A stretch of 64,000 bases of DNA from Streptomyces rhizosphaerihabitans (lineage in GTDB: Bacteria > Actinomycetota > Actinomycetes > Streptomycetales > Streptomycetaceae), in contig NZ_JAODTZ010000050.1 of the NCBI RefSeq assembly GCF_025399795.1, forward strand, positions 20,076 through 84,075, read 5' to 3'. Under the pieces are notes generated by a model. It saw nothing but the letters and a program-made list of their open reading frames with translations, was not told the origin of the DNA and ran no database searches. Shown here in pieces: positions 24,609-33,313 of the stretch (the first letter of the stretch is position 1; each line of letters starts with the position of its first letter). The position numbers and the translations under genes were made by a program.

Positions 24609-25466
24609 TCAGGCGTGATCGACGACGGTGTCGGCGAGGACCGGCGCGTCGTCCCTTTCGACCGCGCTCACCGCCACCCGGACCCCGTCGTCACGCCGCC
24701 ACATCCGGATGCGCAGGGTCTCGCCGGGAAAGACGACTCCGGCGAAGCGGGTGGTGTACGAGCGGACGCGGGTCACATCGCCGCCGAGCAGGGTGTCGAC
24801 GACGGCCTTGAGCGTCATGCCGTACGTGCACAGCCCGTGCAGGATCGGCCGGTCGAATCCGGCGAGCTTGGCGAACTCGGGGTCGGCGTGCAGCGGGTTC
24901 CGGTCTCCGGAGAGCCGGTAGAGCAGGGCCTGGTCCTCGCGGATCGGCCGCTCGACGGTTCGGTCCGGTGGGCCCGCCGGCGCTTCGAGGCGGGTGCTGG
25001 GGCCCCGGTCACCGCCCCAGCCGCCTTCGCCCCGTACGAAGATCTGGGCGTCGTTCGTCCACAACGGGCCGTCCGCGTCGGCCACTTCGGTGCGCATGAC
25101 GAGGACGGCGGCCTTGCCCTTGTCGTAGACCGCGGCGATGCGCCCGGTGGCGGTCGCCGTACCCTCGGCGGGGATCGGGCGGTGCAGCCGGACGGTCTGT
25201 CCGCCGTGCAGGACGCGGGCGAGGTCGACGTCGACGCCGGGCATGGAGAGGCCGCTGATCACGCCCGGTGAGCCGGCGCCCGCCACGGTGGCGAAGCTCG
25301 GCAGGACGTGCAGCCTGGATTCGAGGGTGTAGCGCAGCTCGTCGGGGTCGGTCGCGGGGATACCCGCGCCCAGACCCAGGTGGTAGAGCTGGACGTCCTT
25401 GGGGGTCCAGGTGATCTCTCCGGTCCGCGGTTCCGCTGCGACGGCCTTGGCGGCGTCAATGGGCAT
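24609..25466 (-). CDS. MaoC-like enoyl-CoA hydratase type 2
   Basis: The 285-residue double hot-dog protein carries the hydratase 2 motif DRNPLHADPEFAKLAGFDRP followed by ILHGLCTYGM; Asp and His (D-x4-H) are the catalytic pair. The N-terminal half (VQLYHLGLGAG, LPSFATVAG) matches MFE-2 and ChsH-like hydratases. It adds water to trans-2-enoyl-CoA. The ATG at 25466 has AGGAG in the expected place. First gene of the operon; with the SDR it makes the two activities that eukaryotic MFE-2 holds on one chain. Two palindromic operators lie 97 to 173 bases upstream. Confidence 0.93.
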   Translation of the reverse strand: MPIDAAKAVAAEPRTGEITWTPKDVQLYHLGLGAGIPATDPDELRYTLESRLHVLPSFATVAGAGSPGVISGLSMPGVDVDLARVLHGGQTVRLHRPIPAEGTATATGRIAAVYDKGKAAVLVMRTEVADADGPLWTNDAQIFVRGEGGWGGDRGPSTRLEAPAGPPDRTVERPIREDQALLYRLSGDRNPLHADPEFAKLAGFDRPILHGLCTYGMTLKAVVDTLLGGDVTRVRSYTTRFAGVVFPGETLRIRMWRRDDGVRVAVSAVERDDAPVLADTVVDHA

Positions 25467-25562
25467 GGGGCTCCTGACTCGACTGCGCGAAAGACCTCGG
25501 TGCGGCCGTCCGCACCGTCGGCCGCACCGAGGTCGACACTGGGCCGTGGAACCCGCTCGTTC

Positions 25563-25576
25563 TAGAACGCGTTCCA
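25563..25576. promoter_or_regulatory. KstR-like operator (site A)
   Basis: TAGAACGCGTTCCA fits the KstR consensus TNNAACNNGTTNNA exactly and sits in a wider near-palindrome CTAGAACGCGTTCCAG. It is upstream of the MaoC/ADH/SDR operon. Confidence 0.7.
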
Positions 25577-25624
25577 GTCCGGCGAACCCTTGTATAGCCC
25601 AGCGCCCATTACTTGTGAAGACTA

Positions 25625-25639
25625 CTGACGCCATGTCAG
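25625..25639. promoter_or_regulatory. CTGAC-N5-GTCAG operator-like palindrome (site 1)
   Basis: CTGACGCCATGTCAG has perfect 5-base arms. The same layout recurs upstream of the acyl-CoA dehydrogenase operon, the F420-type oxidoreductase and (one mismatch) the aldehyde dehydrogenase, suggesting a shared second regulator. Confidence 0.6.
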
Positions 25640-25762
25640 ATCAAGCCGTCACGGCGGCCTTCGCGGGAACGCGTCGCGGCGGGGGGCCGTGACATTTGTC
25701 CCGGCCGATCGCCGACAAGTGCATCTGCCGGGGCACGGCCACGGACCTCTAGCGTCGTTCTC

Positions 25763-26755
25763 ATGACACGGACGACGGGGACGACCGCGGGGAGCACGGC
25801 GGGACCGAGGGCGGAAAGGTCGGCGGAAACGTCGGCGGGGACACGGACGACGGGGACGGCGACGCCATCGGCCGTGTCCTTCAGGGGCGTGGTCAAGACC
25901 TTCGGCGACGTGCGCGCCGCGGCCGGTCTCGACCTCGACGTGGCGTGCGGCGAGACGGTGGCGCTGCTGGGCCGCAACGGCGCGGGCAAGTCGACGGCCA
26001 TCTCGCTGCTGCTGGGTCTGGACGAGCCGGACGAGGGATCGGTCGCGCTCTTCGGCGGCCGCCCGGAGGAATCGGTGCGCGCCGGACGGGTCGGCGCGAT
26101 GCTCCAGGACACCCGGCCGGTGCCGAGGGTCACCGTCCAGGAACTGGTCTCCTTCGTGGCGGGACGCTATCCCGCGCCGCTTCCGGTGGCCGAGGCCCTG
26201 CGGCTCGCGGGCATCCCGGAACTGGCCGGGCGGCGCGTCGACCGGCTGTCCGGCGGGCAGGCGCAGCGGGTGCGGTTCGCGGTGGCACTCGCCGGGAACC
26301 CCGCGCTGATCGTGCTCGACGAGCCGACCGCCGCGCTCGACGTGGAGGCACGGCACGCGTTCTGGGAGTCGATGCGGGCCTACGCCCGGCGCGGCCACAC
26401 CGTGCTCTTCTCCACGCACTATCTGGAGGAGGCCGACGCTCACGCCGACCGGATCGTCGTCATGGACCGGGGGCGGATCGTCGCGAACGGGACCGGGGAG
26501 GAGCTCAAGCGGTCGGCTGGCGGCCATCGGGTCTCCTTCGACCTGGCGGGGCGCGGCGCGGAGGGCCTGGCGCTGCTGCCCGGCGTGGTGGCCGTGGAGG
26601 TGCTCGGGGAGCGGGCCCGGCTGCGCACGGACGACTCGGACGCGACGGTGGTCGCGCTGGCCGAACGGGGTGCGATACGCGGCCTGGAGGTCGTCCCCGC
26701 GTCCCTGGACGACGCGTTCATGGCACTCACCTCGCATGCTCAGGAGAAGATCTGA
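25763..26755 (+). CDS. ABC transporter ATP-binding protein
   Basis: This 330-residue protein has Walker A GRNGAGKST, signature LSGGQAQRV, Walker B LIVLDEP and the H-loop STHYLEE, with a C-terminal extension typical of DrrA-like exporters. An N-terminal ~30-residue Thr/Arg-rich stretch (from ATG 25763) is poorly conserved, so a later start cannot be excluded. It overlaps the permease start (TGATG) and is followed by a sensor kinase. This is the usual arrangement for an antibiotic- or peptide-responsive export module in Streptomyces. Confidence 0.93.
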   Translation: MTRTTGTTAGSTAGPRAERSAETSAGTRTTGTATPSAVSFRGVVKTFGDVRAAAGLDLDVACGETVALLGRNGAGKSTAISLLLGLDEPDEGSVALFGGRPEESVRAGRVGAMLQDTRPVPRVTVQELVSFVAGRYPAPLPVAEALRLAGIPELAGRRVDRLSGGQAQRVRFAVALAGNPALIVLDEPTAALDVEARHAFWESMRAYARRGHTVLFSTHYLEEADAHADRIVVMDRGRIVANGTGEELKRSAGGHRVSFDLAGRGAEGLALLPGVVAVEVLGERARLRTDDSDATVVALAERGAIRGLEVVPASLDDAFMALTSHAQEKI

Positions 26756-27474
26756 TGTTCGACTATCTGCGGCTCGAAGTGCGCCGGACGCTGCGCGACA
26801 CCGGCTTCGTGATCGGCGGTGTCGCGATGCCGGTGATGATGTACCTGCTGTTCACCAACCTCGGCGGTGGCGACGACGGCGGGTGGAAGACGGCGTCGAT
26901 GGTCGGCATGGCCGCGTACGGCGCGGTCGGCTCGGCGCTGAACACCGGCGGCGGGGTCGCCGAGGACAAGGTGACCGGCTGGCTGCGGCAGCTGCGGGTG
27001 ACACCGATGACACCGCGCGAGGTGGTGCTCGGGCGCGCGCTGACCGGTTCGGTGACCGTGCTGCCCGCGATCGTCACGGTGCTGGCGGCCGGCGGGCTGG
27101 TCAACGGTGTGCGGCTGGAGGCCTGGCAGTGGGCCGCGACGGCAGTGCTGCTGTGGCTCGGCTCGGTGCCCTTCACCCTGCTGGGCCTCGGCAACGGCTA
27201 CCGGATGACCGCGCAGACCGCGGGTGTCGCGAACATGGTGTGCAATCTGGGGCTCGCGGTGGTCGGCGGCCTGTGGTTCCCGCTCGCCCTCTTCCCCGGC
27301 TGGCTGCGCTCGATATCGCCCTACACGCCCACGAACCGCTTCGCGCAGCTGGGTGTGTCGGTCACCGAGGGCCGGGCGCCGGGCCTCGGGGCGGTGGCGG
27401 TGCTGACCGCCTGGCTCCTGGTGTTCGGTTCGTACGCTGTGGTCTCGTACCGTCGATCCGCACGAACCGTCTGA
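26755..27474 (+). CDS. ABC-2 type transporter permease
   Basis: The 239-residue protein has six predicted membrane helices and ABC-2 features (VTGWLRQLRVTPMTPREVVL between helices 2 and 3; FPLALFPGWLRSISPYTPTN near the end). It forms the membrane channel with the preceding ATPase. The start ATG at 26755 shares its first base with the ATPase stop. It lies 14 bases before the histidine kinase gene. The substrate is unknown. Confidence 0.93.
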   Translation: MFDYLRLEVRRTLRDTGFVIGGVAMPVMMYLLFTNLGGGDDGGWKTASMVGMAAYGAVGSALNTGGGVAEDKVTGWLRQLRVTPMTPREVVLGRALTGSVTVLPAIVTVLAAGGLVNGVRLEAWQWAATAVLLWLGSVPFTLLGLGNGYRMTAQTAGVANMVCNLGLAVVGGLWFPLALFPGWLRSISPYTPTNRFAQLGVSVTEGRAPGLGAVAVLTAWLLVFGSYAVVSYRRSARTV

Positions 27475-27488
27475 ACGGGGAACGGGAC

Positions 27489-28739
27489 ATGCCCTTGATG
27501 AAGAGCATCGGCTGCCAGGTCCGCGGGTGGCGGGCCGAACGGATCCGCTGGAAGGCCGACATGGAACGGTTCAAGGCCGAGCAGCGGGCCGCGCGCAAGA
27601 GCGGCGGCGAGATGCCCGAGAACCCGGGCCCGCCGCCGACCGGCTTCGCGCTGCTGCCGTGGCTGCTGCTGGGGATGGGCTCCTTCTCCAATCTCCTCCA
27701 GGGCAGGACGGCGCAGCCCTGGATCGGCGGCCTGGGCCTGTTCGTCTTCAACTCCCTGTACATCTACGTGACGTTCCGCGCGTTCGTGAGGACGAAGCGG
27801 GAGGCCCGCTCGACCCGGGTGGCGCTCGTCCTGATGGGCGTGATCACCTGCGCGCTGGCCCTCGGGTACGGCGGAAGCTGGCTGTACTTCTTCCCCTTGC
27901 TCGGGCTGGCCACCGGGGCGGTGGTGCGCGGCCCCTGGCTCGGGAAGATCGGCCTCGGTCTGACGGCACTCGCCGCGACGGTCTCCGTCGTCCGGGCGGG
28001 CTGGGACGCGGTGAACGTCGCCTACGGCACCTTCCTGTCCACGATGGTGACGGCCGCGATCCTCTCCCTCTCCGAGGCGGTACGTGAACTGCGCCAAGCC
28101 CGGGAGGAGTTGGCGCGCCGGGCGGTCGAGAAGGAACGGATGCGTTTCTCCCGCGACCTGCACGACCTGCTCGGGCACACGCTCTCCGTCATCGTGGTGA
28201 AGTCGGAGGCGGCCCGCCGACTGGCCCCCCGCGATCTGGACGCGGCACTTGTGCAGGTCACGGACATCGAGTCGGTCGGCCGGCAGGCCCTGACGGAGAT
28301 CCGCGAGGCGGTCACCGGCTATCGCGAGGGCAGCCTCGCCACGGAGCTGGACCGCGCCCGCTCGGCGCTGTCCGCCGCCCGGGTGGAGCCGGTCGTACGG
28401 CAGTCGGGGCCGCCCCTCGTCCCGCAGACCGAGGCCCTGCTCGGCTGGGTGCTCCGCGAGGCCGTCACCAACGTCGTACGCCACAGTGACGCGACGCGCT
28501 GCGAGATCACCGTCGACGGCACCCCGGACCTCGTCCGTCTGACCGTCTCGGACAACGGCACCGACGCCTCCCCGGCCGATCCCGAGCCGGGCATCGGCGG
28601 CACCGGCCTCAAGGGCCTCACCGAACGCCTCGCCACGGCCGGCGGCTCCCTGCGGGCCGGACGGACTCCGCGCGGCGGCTTCGAGGTGCGGGCCGAACTG
28701 CCGGTGGAGGCAGCCGACTTGACGGAGGCGTCGATCTGA
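27489..28739 (+). CDS. sensor histidine kinase (NarX/DesK type)
   Basis: The 416-residue membrane kinase has five or six N-terminal helices (about 55-195), a HisKA_3 dimerisation box RFSRDLHDLLGHTLSVI with the phospho-accepting His, and a HATPase domain (REAVTNVVRHSDAT N-box; GGTGLKGLTERLA G-box). The ATG at 27489 follows a weak purine stretch. It is co-transcribed with the ABC exporter. Its cognate NarL-type regulator lies 2.3 kb downstream beyond a MITE and an antisense arabinofuranosidase gene, so the pair has been split. Confidence 0.92.
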   Translation: MPLMKSIGCQVRGWRAERIRWKADMERFKAEQRAARKSGGEMPENPGPPPTGFALLPWLLLGMGSFSNLLQGRTAQPWIGGLGLFVFNSLYIYVTFRAFVRTKREARSTRVALVLMGVITCALALGYGGSWLYFFPLLGLATGAVVRGPWLGKIGLGLTALAATVSVVRAGWDAVNVAYGTFLSTMVTAAILSLSEAVRELRQAREELARRAVEKERMRFSRDLHDLLGHTLSVIVVKSEAARRLAPRDLDAALVQVTDIESVGRQALTEIREAVTGYREGSLATELDRARSALSAARVEPVVRQSGPPLVPQTEALLGWVLREAVTNVVRHSDATRCEITVDGTPDLVRLTVSDNGTDASPADPEPGIGGTGLKGLTERLATAGGSLRAGRTPRGGFEVRAELPVEAADLTEASI

Positions 28740-28966
28740 GCGACGGCCGCTGCGGTACCTACGGGCCGTCGTTCGCACCGGCGGAGCCGACCCTGCCGAC
28801 GGGCCGCTGACCCGACCCCCGCCGGGGGCACGGCCCGAAGGGTCCGACGGAACACCGCGCGGCGGCGGGCAGGCCCCCACGGGCCGGCCCGTCGTCGCAC
28901 GGCGACTGCACGGTAGCCGCCGAACCACTCCGAAAAATCAGCGGACTTGGCGTGTCCGTCCAGGGC

Positions 28967-29196
28967 TAAGGGCTGTCCCGTAATCCCCGGCGGGCGCACG
29001 ACGACAGCTACGGCACTCCCCCAAGCTCTTCGAGCAGGGGGGACCCCCACGCCGCGTTGTCGGATCGCCCGAATACGCCCAGTATGAGGACGACCCTCCG
29101 CCTTGCGATGCTCCCCCACAGCCCGAAAGGCGTGGGAGGGGCCCCCAGCATCTGACGCCGCGCGCTGATCCACCGGGGATTACGGGACAGCCCTTA
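28967..29196. mobile_element. MITE-like element with 24-bp terminal inverted repeats
   Basis: The left end TAAGGGCTGTCCCGTAATCC (continuing CCGG, to 28990) and the right end (29173-29196) are exact reverse complements over 24 bases. The 230-base element encodes no transposase. If the outer TA on each side is the target duplication, it fits the IS630/Tc1-mariner type. Internally it carries two stem-loops built from known Streptomyces palindromes (near 29016-29052 and 29110-29153). Its right edge supplies the TAA stop of the arabinofuranosidase gene. It is probably mobilised in trans by a full-length relative elsewhere. The preceding 28740-28966 shows no gene. Confidence 0.85.
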
Positions 29197-30750
29197 GGGC
29201 GCCCAGGGAGCCGTGACCACCCAGCTCACGTCGTCCGTCCACGAGGTGGTGCTGTCGAAGGCGTTCGAACCGCCATTACTCGCTGTATAGACGTTGTAGT
29301 TGTAGTGCCGGATGTATCTCGTCGGGTAGTTGTACGACGCGAACGAGGTCCCCGTTCCGCTCTTGCCGGTCCCGGCGCAAAACGTGGCGTCCTGTCTGAA
29401 CTGCGCTGTGCCGACCATGGGTTGCCGGAGGAGCTGGTAGTTGTAGTGCCGCAGGAAGTCACCCGGGTAGTTCCGCGACTCGAAGGAGTAGCACGAGCTG
29501 TCGGCGAGGCCCCTGCGGACGATCCAGGTGGCGTCGCTCTTGTCGAGCGCCGAACTGCTCGACGTGATCGCCGAGACGACCGCCGCGTTGGCCTGGTGGC
29601 GGATGTAGTCGGTCGTGCAGCACGAGGTGGTCGCGCGCAGCGAGATCTCCGACCCGGCCGTCAGCGAACCGGTGATCCCGGTCGAGCCGCCGTAACCGAC
29701 GGAGACGATGTTCGTCTGCACCAGGTTGTCGGCGGCGTCCGTCGGGATACCGGAGGTCATGACGCCCTCGAAGAAGGACCCTATGGAGCCGTTGCTGTTG
29801 TCTCCGCCGGTGCCCAGGACGATCGCGCCCTCCTGATGCATGGGCGAGTAGCCGCTGGTGGTGGGTTCACCCCCGGAATAGGTGGTCGTGAGACTGCCCG
29901 ATTGGGCGTTGCCGTATTTCAGCGCGAAATGGTCCTGACCGTTGTTTTTCAGCAAAGCGGTCACGAACGGCATCGCCCCGGTGCCGGTGTTCGACGTGTT
30001 CTTGCTGTATCCGGAGTCCGACTGGAACAGCCCGTTCTCCAGGTCGGCCTGCACCCAGGGGCCCTGGCCGTAGCAGGGCGAGAACCAGCACTCGGTGCCG
30101 AAGTTGATCGCGTCCATGTGGCCGTTGCCGGTGTCCTTGTTGTTCGTCTCGGCGTTGCCGTAGTCGAAGCAGCAGCTGCCGTTGACGTGGGTGCCCGAGG
30201 TCACCATGTACATCCCCTCGGCTGCCCCGTTGGTGGCCACGCCCGAGGTGGAGTTGTCCCGGTAGCCCATGCCGGCCGAGATCTCCAGACCGTAGACCTG
30301 GTGGCCGCCGGCGGTCACCGGCAGCGCGTCCGCGGGCGCCCCGACATCGGCCGCGCCCGCCCCGCCGGCGCCCTCGACCGTGAGGTCGTTGTGGCGCGCG
30401 GACTGGTCGTAGATCTTTGTGATGATGCAGGTGGTACCGGTACAGAAGGAGTCCTGGGCCGCCGCGTTCGCGTACCCGCCGGCCGTCAGGAGACCGATGT
30501 TCGCGGTGGCGCTGTCGGAAGCGCGCTGCACCTGGTAGAGCGAGCCGTTGTACGACGCGTAGAGCGCCCTGACGAGGCTGTGCGCGGCGACGCAGGGCGT
30601 GCCCGCGGAGGCGTAGACGTCACACGGGAGCGAACCCGCGGCGGTGGCCCGCGGCGCGCCCACGGCGAGCGCAACGACGGCCACCATCACCGACAGCACG
30701 GCCAGGGCCGCGCTTCTGAGGCGCTGCAAGCGCACGAAGGATGACAACAC
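29194..30750 (-). CDS. secreted alpha-L-arabinofuranosidase, GH54 with CBM42 (AbfB)
   Basis: The 518-residue protein has a signal peptide (hydrophobic core AALAVLSVMVAVVALAVG, cleavage near ATAAG), a GH54 catalytic domain (~40-360: CDVYASAGTPCVAAHSLVRA, KIYDQSARHNDLTVEG, GLEISAGMGYRDN, ECWFSPCYGQ) and a C-terminal AbfB/CBM42 beta-trefoil (SFESRNYPGDFLRHYNYQL, SFASYNYPTRYIRHYNYNV). It would release arabinose from arabinoxylan outside the cell. The GTG start at 30750 has GGAAGAGG upstream. The TAA stop is formed at the MITE junction. It lies antisense between the sensor kinase and its regulator, as if inserted there. Three direct repeats upstream may be an operator. Confidence 0.94.
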   Translation of the reverse strand: MLSSFVRLQRLRSAALAVLSVMVAVVALAVGAPRATAAGSLPCDVYASAGTPCVAAHSLVRALYASYNGSLYQVQRASDSATANIGLLTAGGYANAAAQDSFCTGTTCIITKIYDQSARHNDLTVEGAGGAGAADVGAPADALPVTAGGHQVYGLEISAGMGYRDNSTSGVATNGAAEGMYMVTSGTHVNGSCCFDYGNAETNNKDTGNGHMDAINFGTECWFSPCYGQGPWVQADLENGLFQSDSGYSKNTSNTGTGAMPFVTALLKNNGQDHFALKYGNAQSGSLTTTYSGGEPTTSGYSPMHQEGAIVLGTGGDNSNGSIGSFFEGVMTSGIPTDAADNLVQTNIVSVGYGGSTGITGSLTAGSEISLRATTSCCTTDYIRHQANAAVVSAITSSSSALDKSDATWIVRRGLADSSCYSFESRNYPGDFLRHYNYQLLRQPMVGTAQFRQDATFCAGTGKSGTGTSFASYNYPTRYIRHYNYNVYTASNGGSNAFDSTTSWTDDVSWVVTAPWAP

Positions 30751-30790
30751 GGTGCACCTCTTCCGTTCCTGGTAGGACAGTGCGGGTGCC

Positions 30791-30854
30791 CGGTCGAAAT
30801 ACCGGACATCGTTCGATCGAAATACCGAACCAATTCCCGGTCGAAATGCCGAAC
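30791..30854. promoter_or_regulatory. three direct repeats upstream of the arabinofuranosidase gene
   Basis: CGGTCGAAATACCGGAC (30791-30807), CGATCGAAATACCGAAC (30814-30830) and CGGTCGAAATGCCGAAC (30838-30854) recur at 23-24 bases, about two helical turns, 40-105 bases upstream of the GTG. This looks like a cooperative regulator array for the glycosidase. The regulator is unknown. Confidence 0.65.
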
Positions 30855-31044
30855 GTTTGCGAAAACCGGATCGGCTCAGGAATTACAAAGGGGAGCGCTG
30901 AATTCCGAGGCGATTATTTGCCCGGAGCAGTGGACCGTCAAGACTCGCGGACTCGAACGAGGACGATTTTTTTATCGGCCCCCGACGCGGCCCCCGACGC
31001 GCATACCGCGACCGGCCGGGACCTGTCCGCCTTACGCTTGCCCC

Positions 31045-31686
31045 GTGAACGAGATGCCCCAGGACCACCGGCCCGCCAAGTCCATCCGTGTCCTGCTCGC
31101 CGAGGACCAGGGAATGATGCGCGGGGCGCTCGCTCTGCTGCTCGGCATGGAGCCGGACATCGAGGTGGTCGCGCAGGTGTCCGCGGGCGACGAGATCGTG
31201 GACACGGCGCTGATCAGCCGGCCCGATGTGGCGTTGCTGGACATCGAGTTGCCGGGGAAGAGCGGGCTGGACGCCGCCGCCGAACTGCGCGAGCAGGCGC
31301 CCGACTGCCGGGTGCTGATCCTCACCACCTTCGGCCGCCCCGGATATCTGCGGCGGGCCATGGAGGCGGGAGCCGCCGGGTTCCTGGTCAAGGACGGGCC
31401 CGTGGAGGAACTGGCCGAGGCGATCCGGCGGGTGCTGACCGGAGAGACCGTCATCGATCCGGCGCTCGCCGCCGCCGCGCTGAGCGCCGGGCCCAATCCG
31501 CTCACCGCCCGCGAGTGCGACGTGCTGAAGGCCTCGGTGGACGGCGCCACCGTCGCCGACATCGCCGGCAAACTGCACCTCTCCGAGTCGACCGTCCGCA
31601 ACTACCTCTCCTCCGCCATCGGCAAGACGGCCACCCGCAACCGCATGGAGGCGATGCGGGAGGCCCGGCAGCAGGGGTGGCTGTAA
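31045..31686 (+). CDS. NarL/FixJ family response regulator
   Basis: The 213-residue protein has a receiver domain (LLAEDQGMMR acidic pocket; phospho-acceptor Asp in VALLDIELPG; Lys in FLVKDGP) and a LuxR-type helix-turn-helix (LTARECDVLKASVDGATVAD, LHLSESTVRNYLSSAIGK). It is the presumed partner of the kinase at 27489-28739. The GTG start at 31045 is used; an ATG two codons later is possible. A hairpin terminator follows. The separation from its kinase is unusual for this family. Confidence 0.93.
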   Translation: MNEMPQDHRPAKSIRVLLAEDQGMMRGALALLLGMEPDIEVVAQVSAGDEIVDTALISRPDVALLDIELPGKSGLDAAAELREQAPDCRVLILTTFGRPGYLRRAMEAGAAGFLVKDGPVEELAEAIRRVLTGETVIDPALAAAALSAGPNPLTARECDVLKASVDGATVADIAGKLHLSESTVRNYLSSAIGKTATRNRMEAMREARQQGWL

Positions 31687-31711
31687 CCACCGCCGAACGC
31701 CCACGCCCCCG

Positions 31712-31743
31712 CGCCCCGTCCGGCGCGTGGCCGGGACGGGGCG
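31712..31743 (+). terminator. hairpin terminator after response regulator
   Basis: CGCCCCGTCC (31712-31721) pairs with GGACGGGGCG (31734-31743) around a 12-base loop, 26 bases after the regulator stop. It is strong but has no U-tract, as is usual in Streptomyces. Bases 31744-31904 show nothing else. Confidence 0.6.
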
Positions 31744-31904
31744 TGGAGGGCGTCAGTCCGGCGGTGAGAGGAAACCGCTGGTGGGAGCAGACTCCGGCCG
31801 CCCCCGTCTCGGGTCCGTCGAGGCTGCGTCACGCACCACGCCGGCGGCACCTCCGGGGTCGCCCTCCCCCAATTCGCCTCACCCGCCGCCCCGTTCCCGC
31901 CTTC

Positions 31905-32726
31905 CTACCGCGTCACCTCCGTCGACTTGAAGGACGTACCCTGCGGAGCCAGGCACACGAACCAGCTGTTCGGGGAGCCCTCGACCGCCCGGATCGCGAA
32001 CGTGCCGGGCGCGCCCCCCTCGCCGTCCGAGGTGTCCCTGCCCAGCACGGTCGTCGTCCCGTCCTTCCAGGTGCAGGTCACACTCCGGGCGGTCTTGGCG
32101 ACATGGCCGACGACCAGGCGCTGCGGTCCCTTGGAGCCGGGTTGCAGCGGGAGTGCGGCGCTCTCCAGGTCCGTGCCCGCCTGGACGTCCTTCGCGTCGA
32201 ACGTGTTCTGCACGCTCCAGGATTTCCCCTTCTGAGAGCCCCGGTACACGAAGAACGAGGTCTTGCCGATCAGGTCGGACGCCTTGCTCACGCCCGTCGG
32301 CACCTCCTCTTGCTCGATCATCGCCGACAGCTGGCCCTGTGCCTCCGCCGCGTCACGCGGCGCCGCCCACACGTCGACGAAGACCTTCCACGGCTTGCCC
32401 TGGTCGGTTCCGCTCGCCAGTACCGTCCGATGCCCGAACAGATCCGGTGTCCCGGTCTGCGACGGCGCCGTCACGGCCGGCTCCACCCGGCCCCCGCTCC
32501 CGCCCGGCATCCCGGCCAGTGCCAGCGTCCCCGTCGTGCCGGCGATCACCAGGGCGGTGGCCGTCGCGATCGCCCAGCGGCGGGCCCGCCGGCGTCGGCC
32601 GCCGCGGACGACCGCCGCGTAGGGGGCTATGCCGATCTCGACCTCGTCCGCCGCCTCGGCCAGCAGGAAGGCGATGTCCGTTTCCGTCGCCATGCTGTGA
32701 TTCGTCTCCCGGTTCCCGCTCATCAT
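31905..32726 (-). CDS. membrane-anchored partner of SigE-family sigma factor (putative anti-sigma)
   Basis: The 273-residue protein has an N-terminal cytosolic stretch (ETDIAFLLAEAADEVEIG), a basic RRRRARR segment, one membrane helix (WAIATATALVIAGTTGTLAL) and a ~200-residue extracytoplasmic domain I do not recognise. It starts at ATG 32726, overlapping the sigma stop as ATGA. Small SigE-family sigma genes in Streptomyces are commonly followed by such single-pass proteins. No zinc anti-sigma motif (HxxxCxxC) is visible, so inhibition is inferred only from context. Confidence 0.75.
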   Translation of the reverse strand: MMSGNRETNHSMATETDIAFLLAEAADEVEIGIAPYAAVVRGGRRRRARRWAIATATALVIAGTTGTLALAGMPGGSGGRVEPAVTAPSQTGTPDLFGHRTVLASGTDQGKPWKVFVDVWAAPRDAAEAQGQLSAMIEQEEVPTGVSKASDLIGKTSFFVYRGSQKGKSWSVQNTFDAKDVQAGTDLESAALPLQPGSKGPQRLVVGHVAKTARSVTCTWKDGTTTVLGRDTSDGEGGAPGTFAIRAVEGSPNSWFVCLAPQGTSFKSTEVTR

Positions 32727-33262
32727 TTCCGCCCTCCGTGCGTCACCGTGTCCGCCAGGCCCGGTATGACGCGGAGTTTCGCGATCCCCTTGGCCGCGTT
32801 GCTCTTCACCGCGCCCACCGAGCAGCCCATCGCCTCCGCCGCCTGGCTCTCGCTCAGGTCCTCCCAGTAGCGAAGAACCACCGCCTGGCGCTGGCGCGGA
32901 GGCAGTTGGGCGAGCGCGGTGATCAGGGCGCCTCGGTCGTCGGCGCGGGCGATCGGGTCACCGCTGTCGGGCAGCTCGCGCGCCAGGCCCGAGTCGTCCT
33001 TCGGCGCGAGGAACTCCTTGAGTTTTCTGCGGTGTTTGCGAGCGTGCGCGTTGATCATCACGCGCCGCACATACGCCTCCGGTTCATCGGCCGCGCCGAC
33101 CCTGCGCCATGCCACGTACACCTGCTCCAGCGTCGCCTGGACCAGGTCCTCCGCCGCGTGCTGCTCCCCCGTCAGGAGAAATGCCGTACGCATCAGCCGC
33201 GGCCAGCGGCCGACGACGAAACTCTGGAACTCCTCGTCCCGAGCCTGTTTCCGATCCCCCAT
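32723..33262 (-). CDS. SigE family RNA polymerase sigma factor
   Basis: The 179-residue ECF-type sigma factor has region 2 (FLLTGEQHAAEDLVQATLEQ, YVRRVMINAHARKHRR) and region 4 (LPPRQRQAVVLRYWEDLSES, AMGCSVGAVKSNAAKGIAKL). ATG at 33262 is preceded by AGGAGG at ideal spacing and is preferred to the GTG two codons earlier. It is coupled by ATGA overlap to the membrane protein that probably regulates it. Target promoters are unknown. Confidence 0.93.
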   Translation of the reverse strand: MGDRKQARDEEFQSFVVGRWPRLMRTAFLLTGEQHAAEDLVQATLEQVYVAWRRVGAADEPEAYVRRVMINAHARKHRRKLKEFLAPKDDSGLARELPDSGDPIARADDRGALITALAQLPPRQRQAVVLRYWEDLSESQAAEAMGCSVGAVKSNAAKGIAKLRVIPGLADTVTHGGRK

Positions 33263-33313
33263 GAGCACCTCCTAGATGTTTGAAGGAGTCCGCGAGCATC
33301 GGATTTCGTTGCC

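Noticed and set aside
28740..28966. Broken gene between the sensor kinase and the MITE
   Set aside because: No frame resembles a known protein; treated as intergenic.
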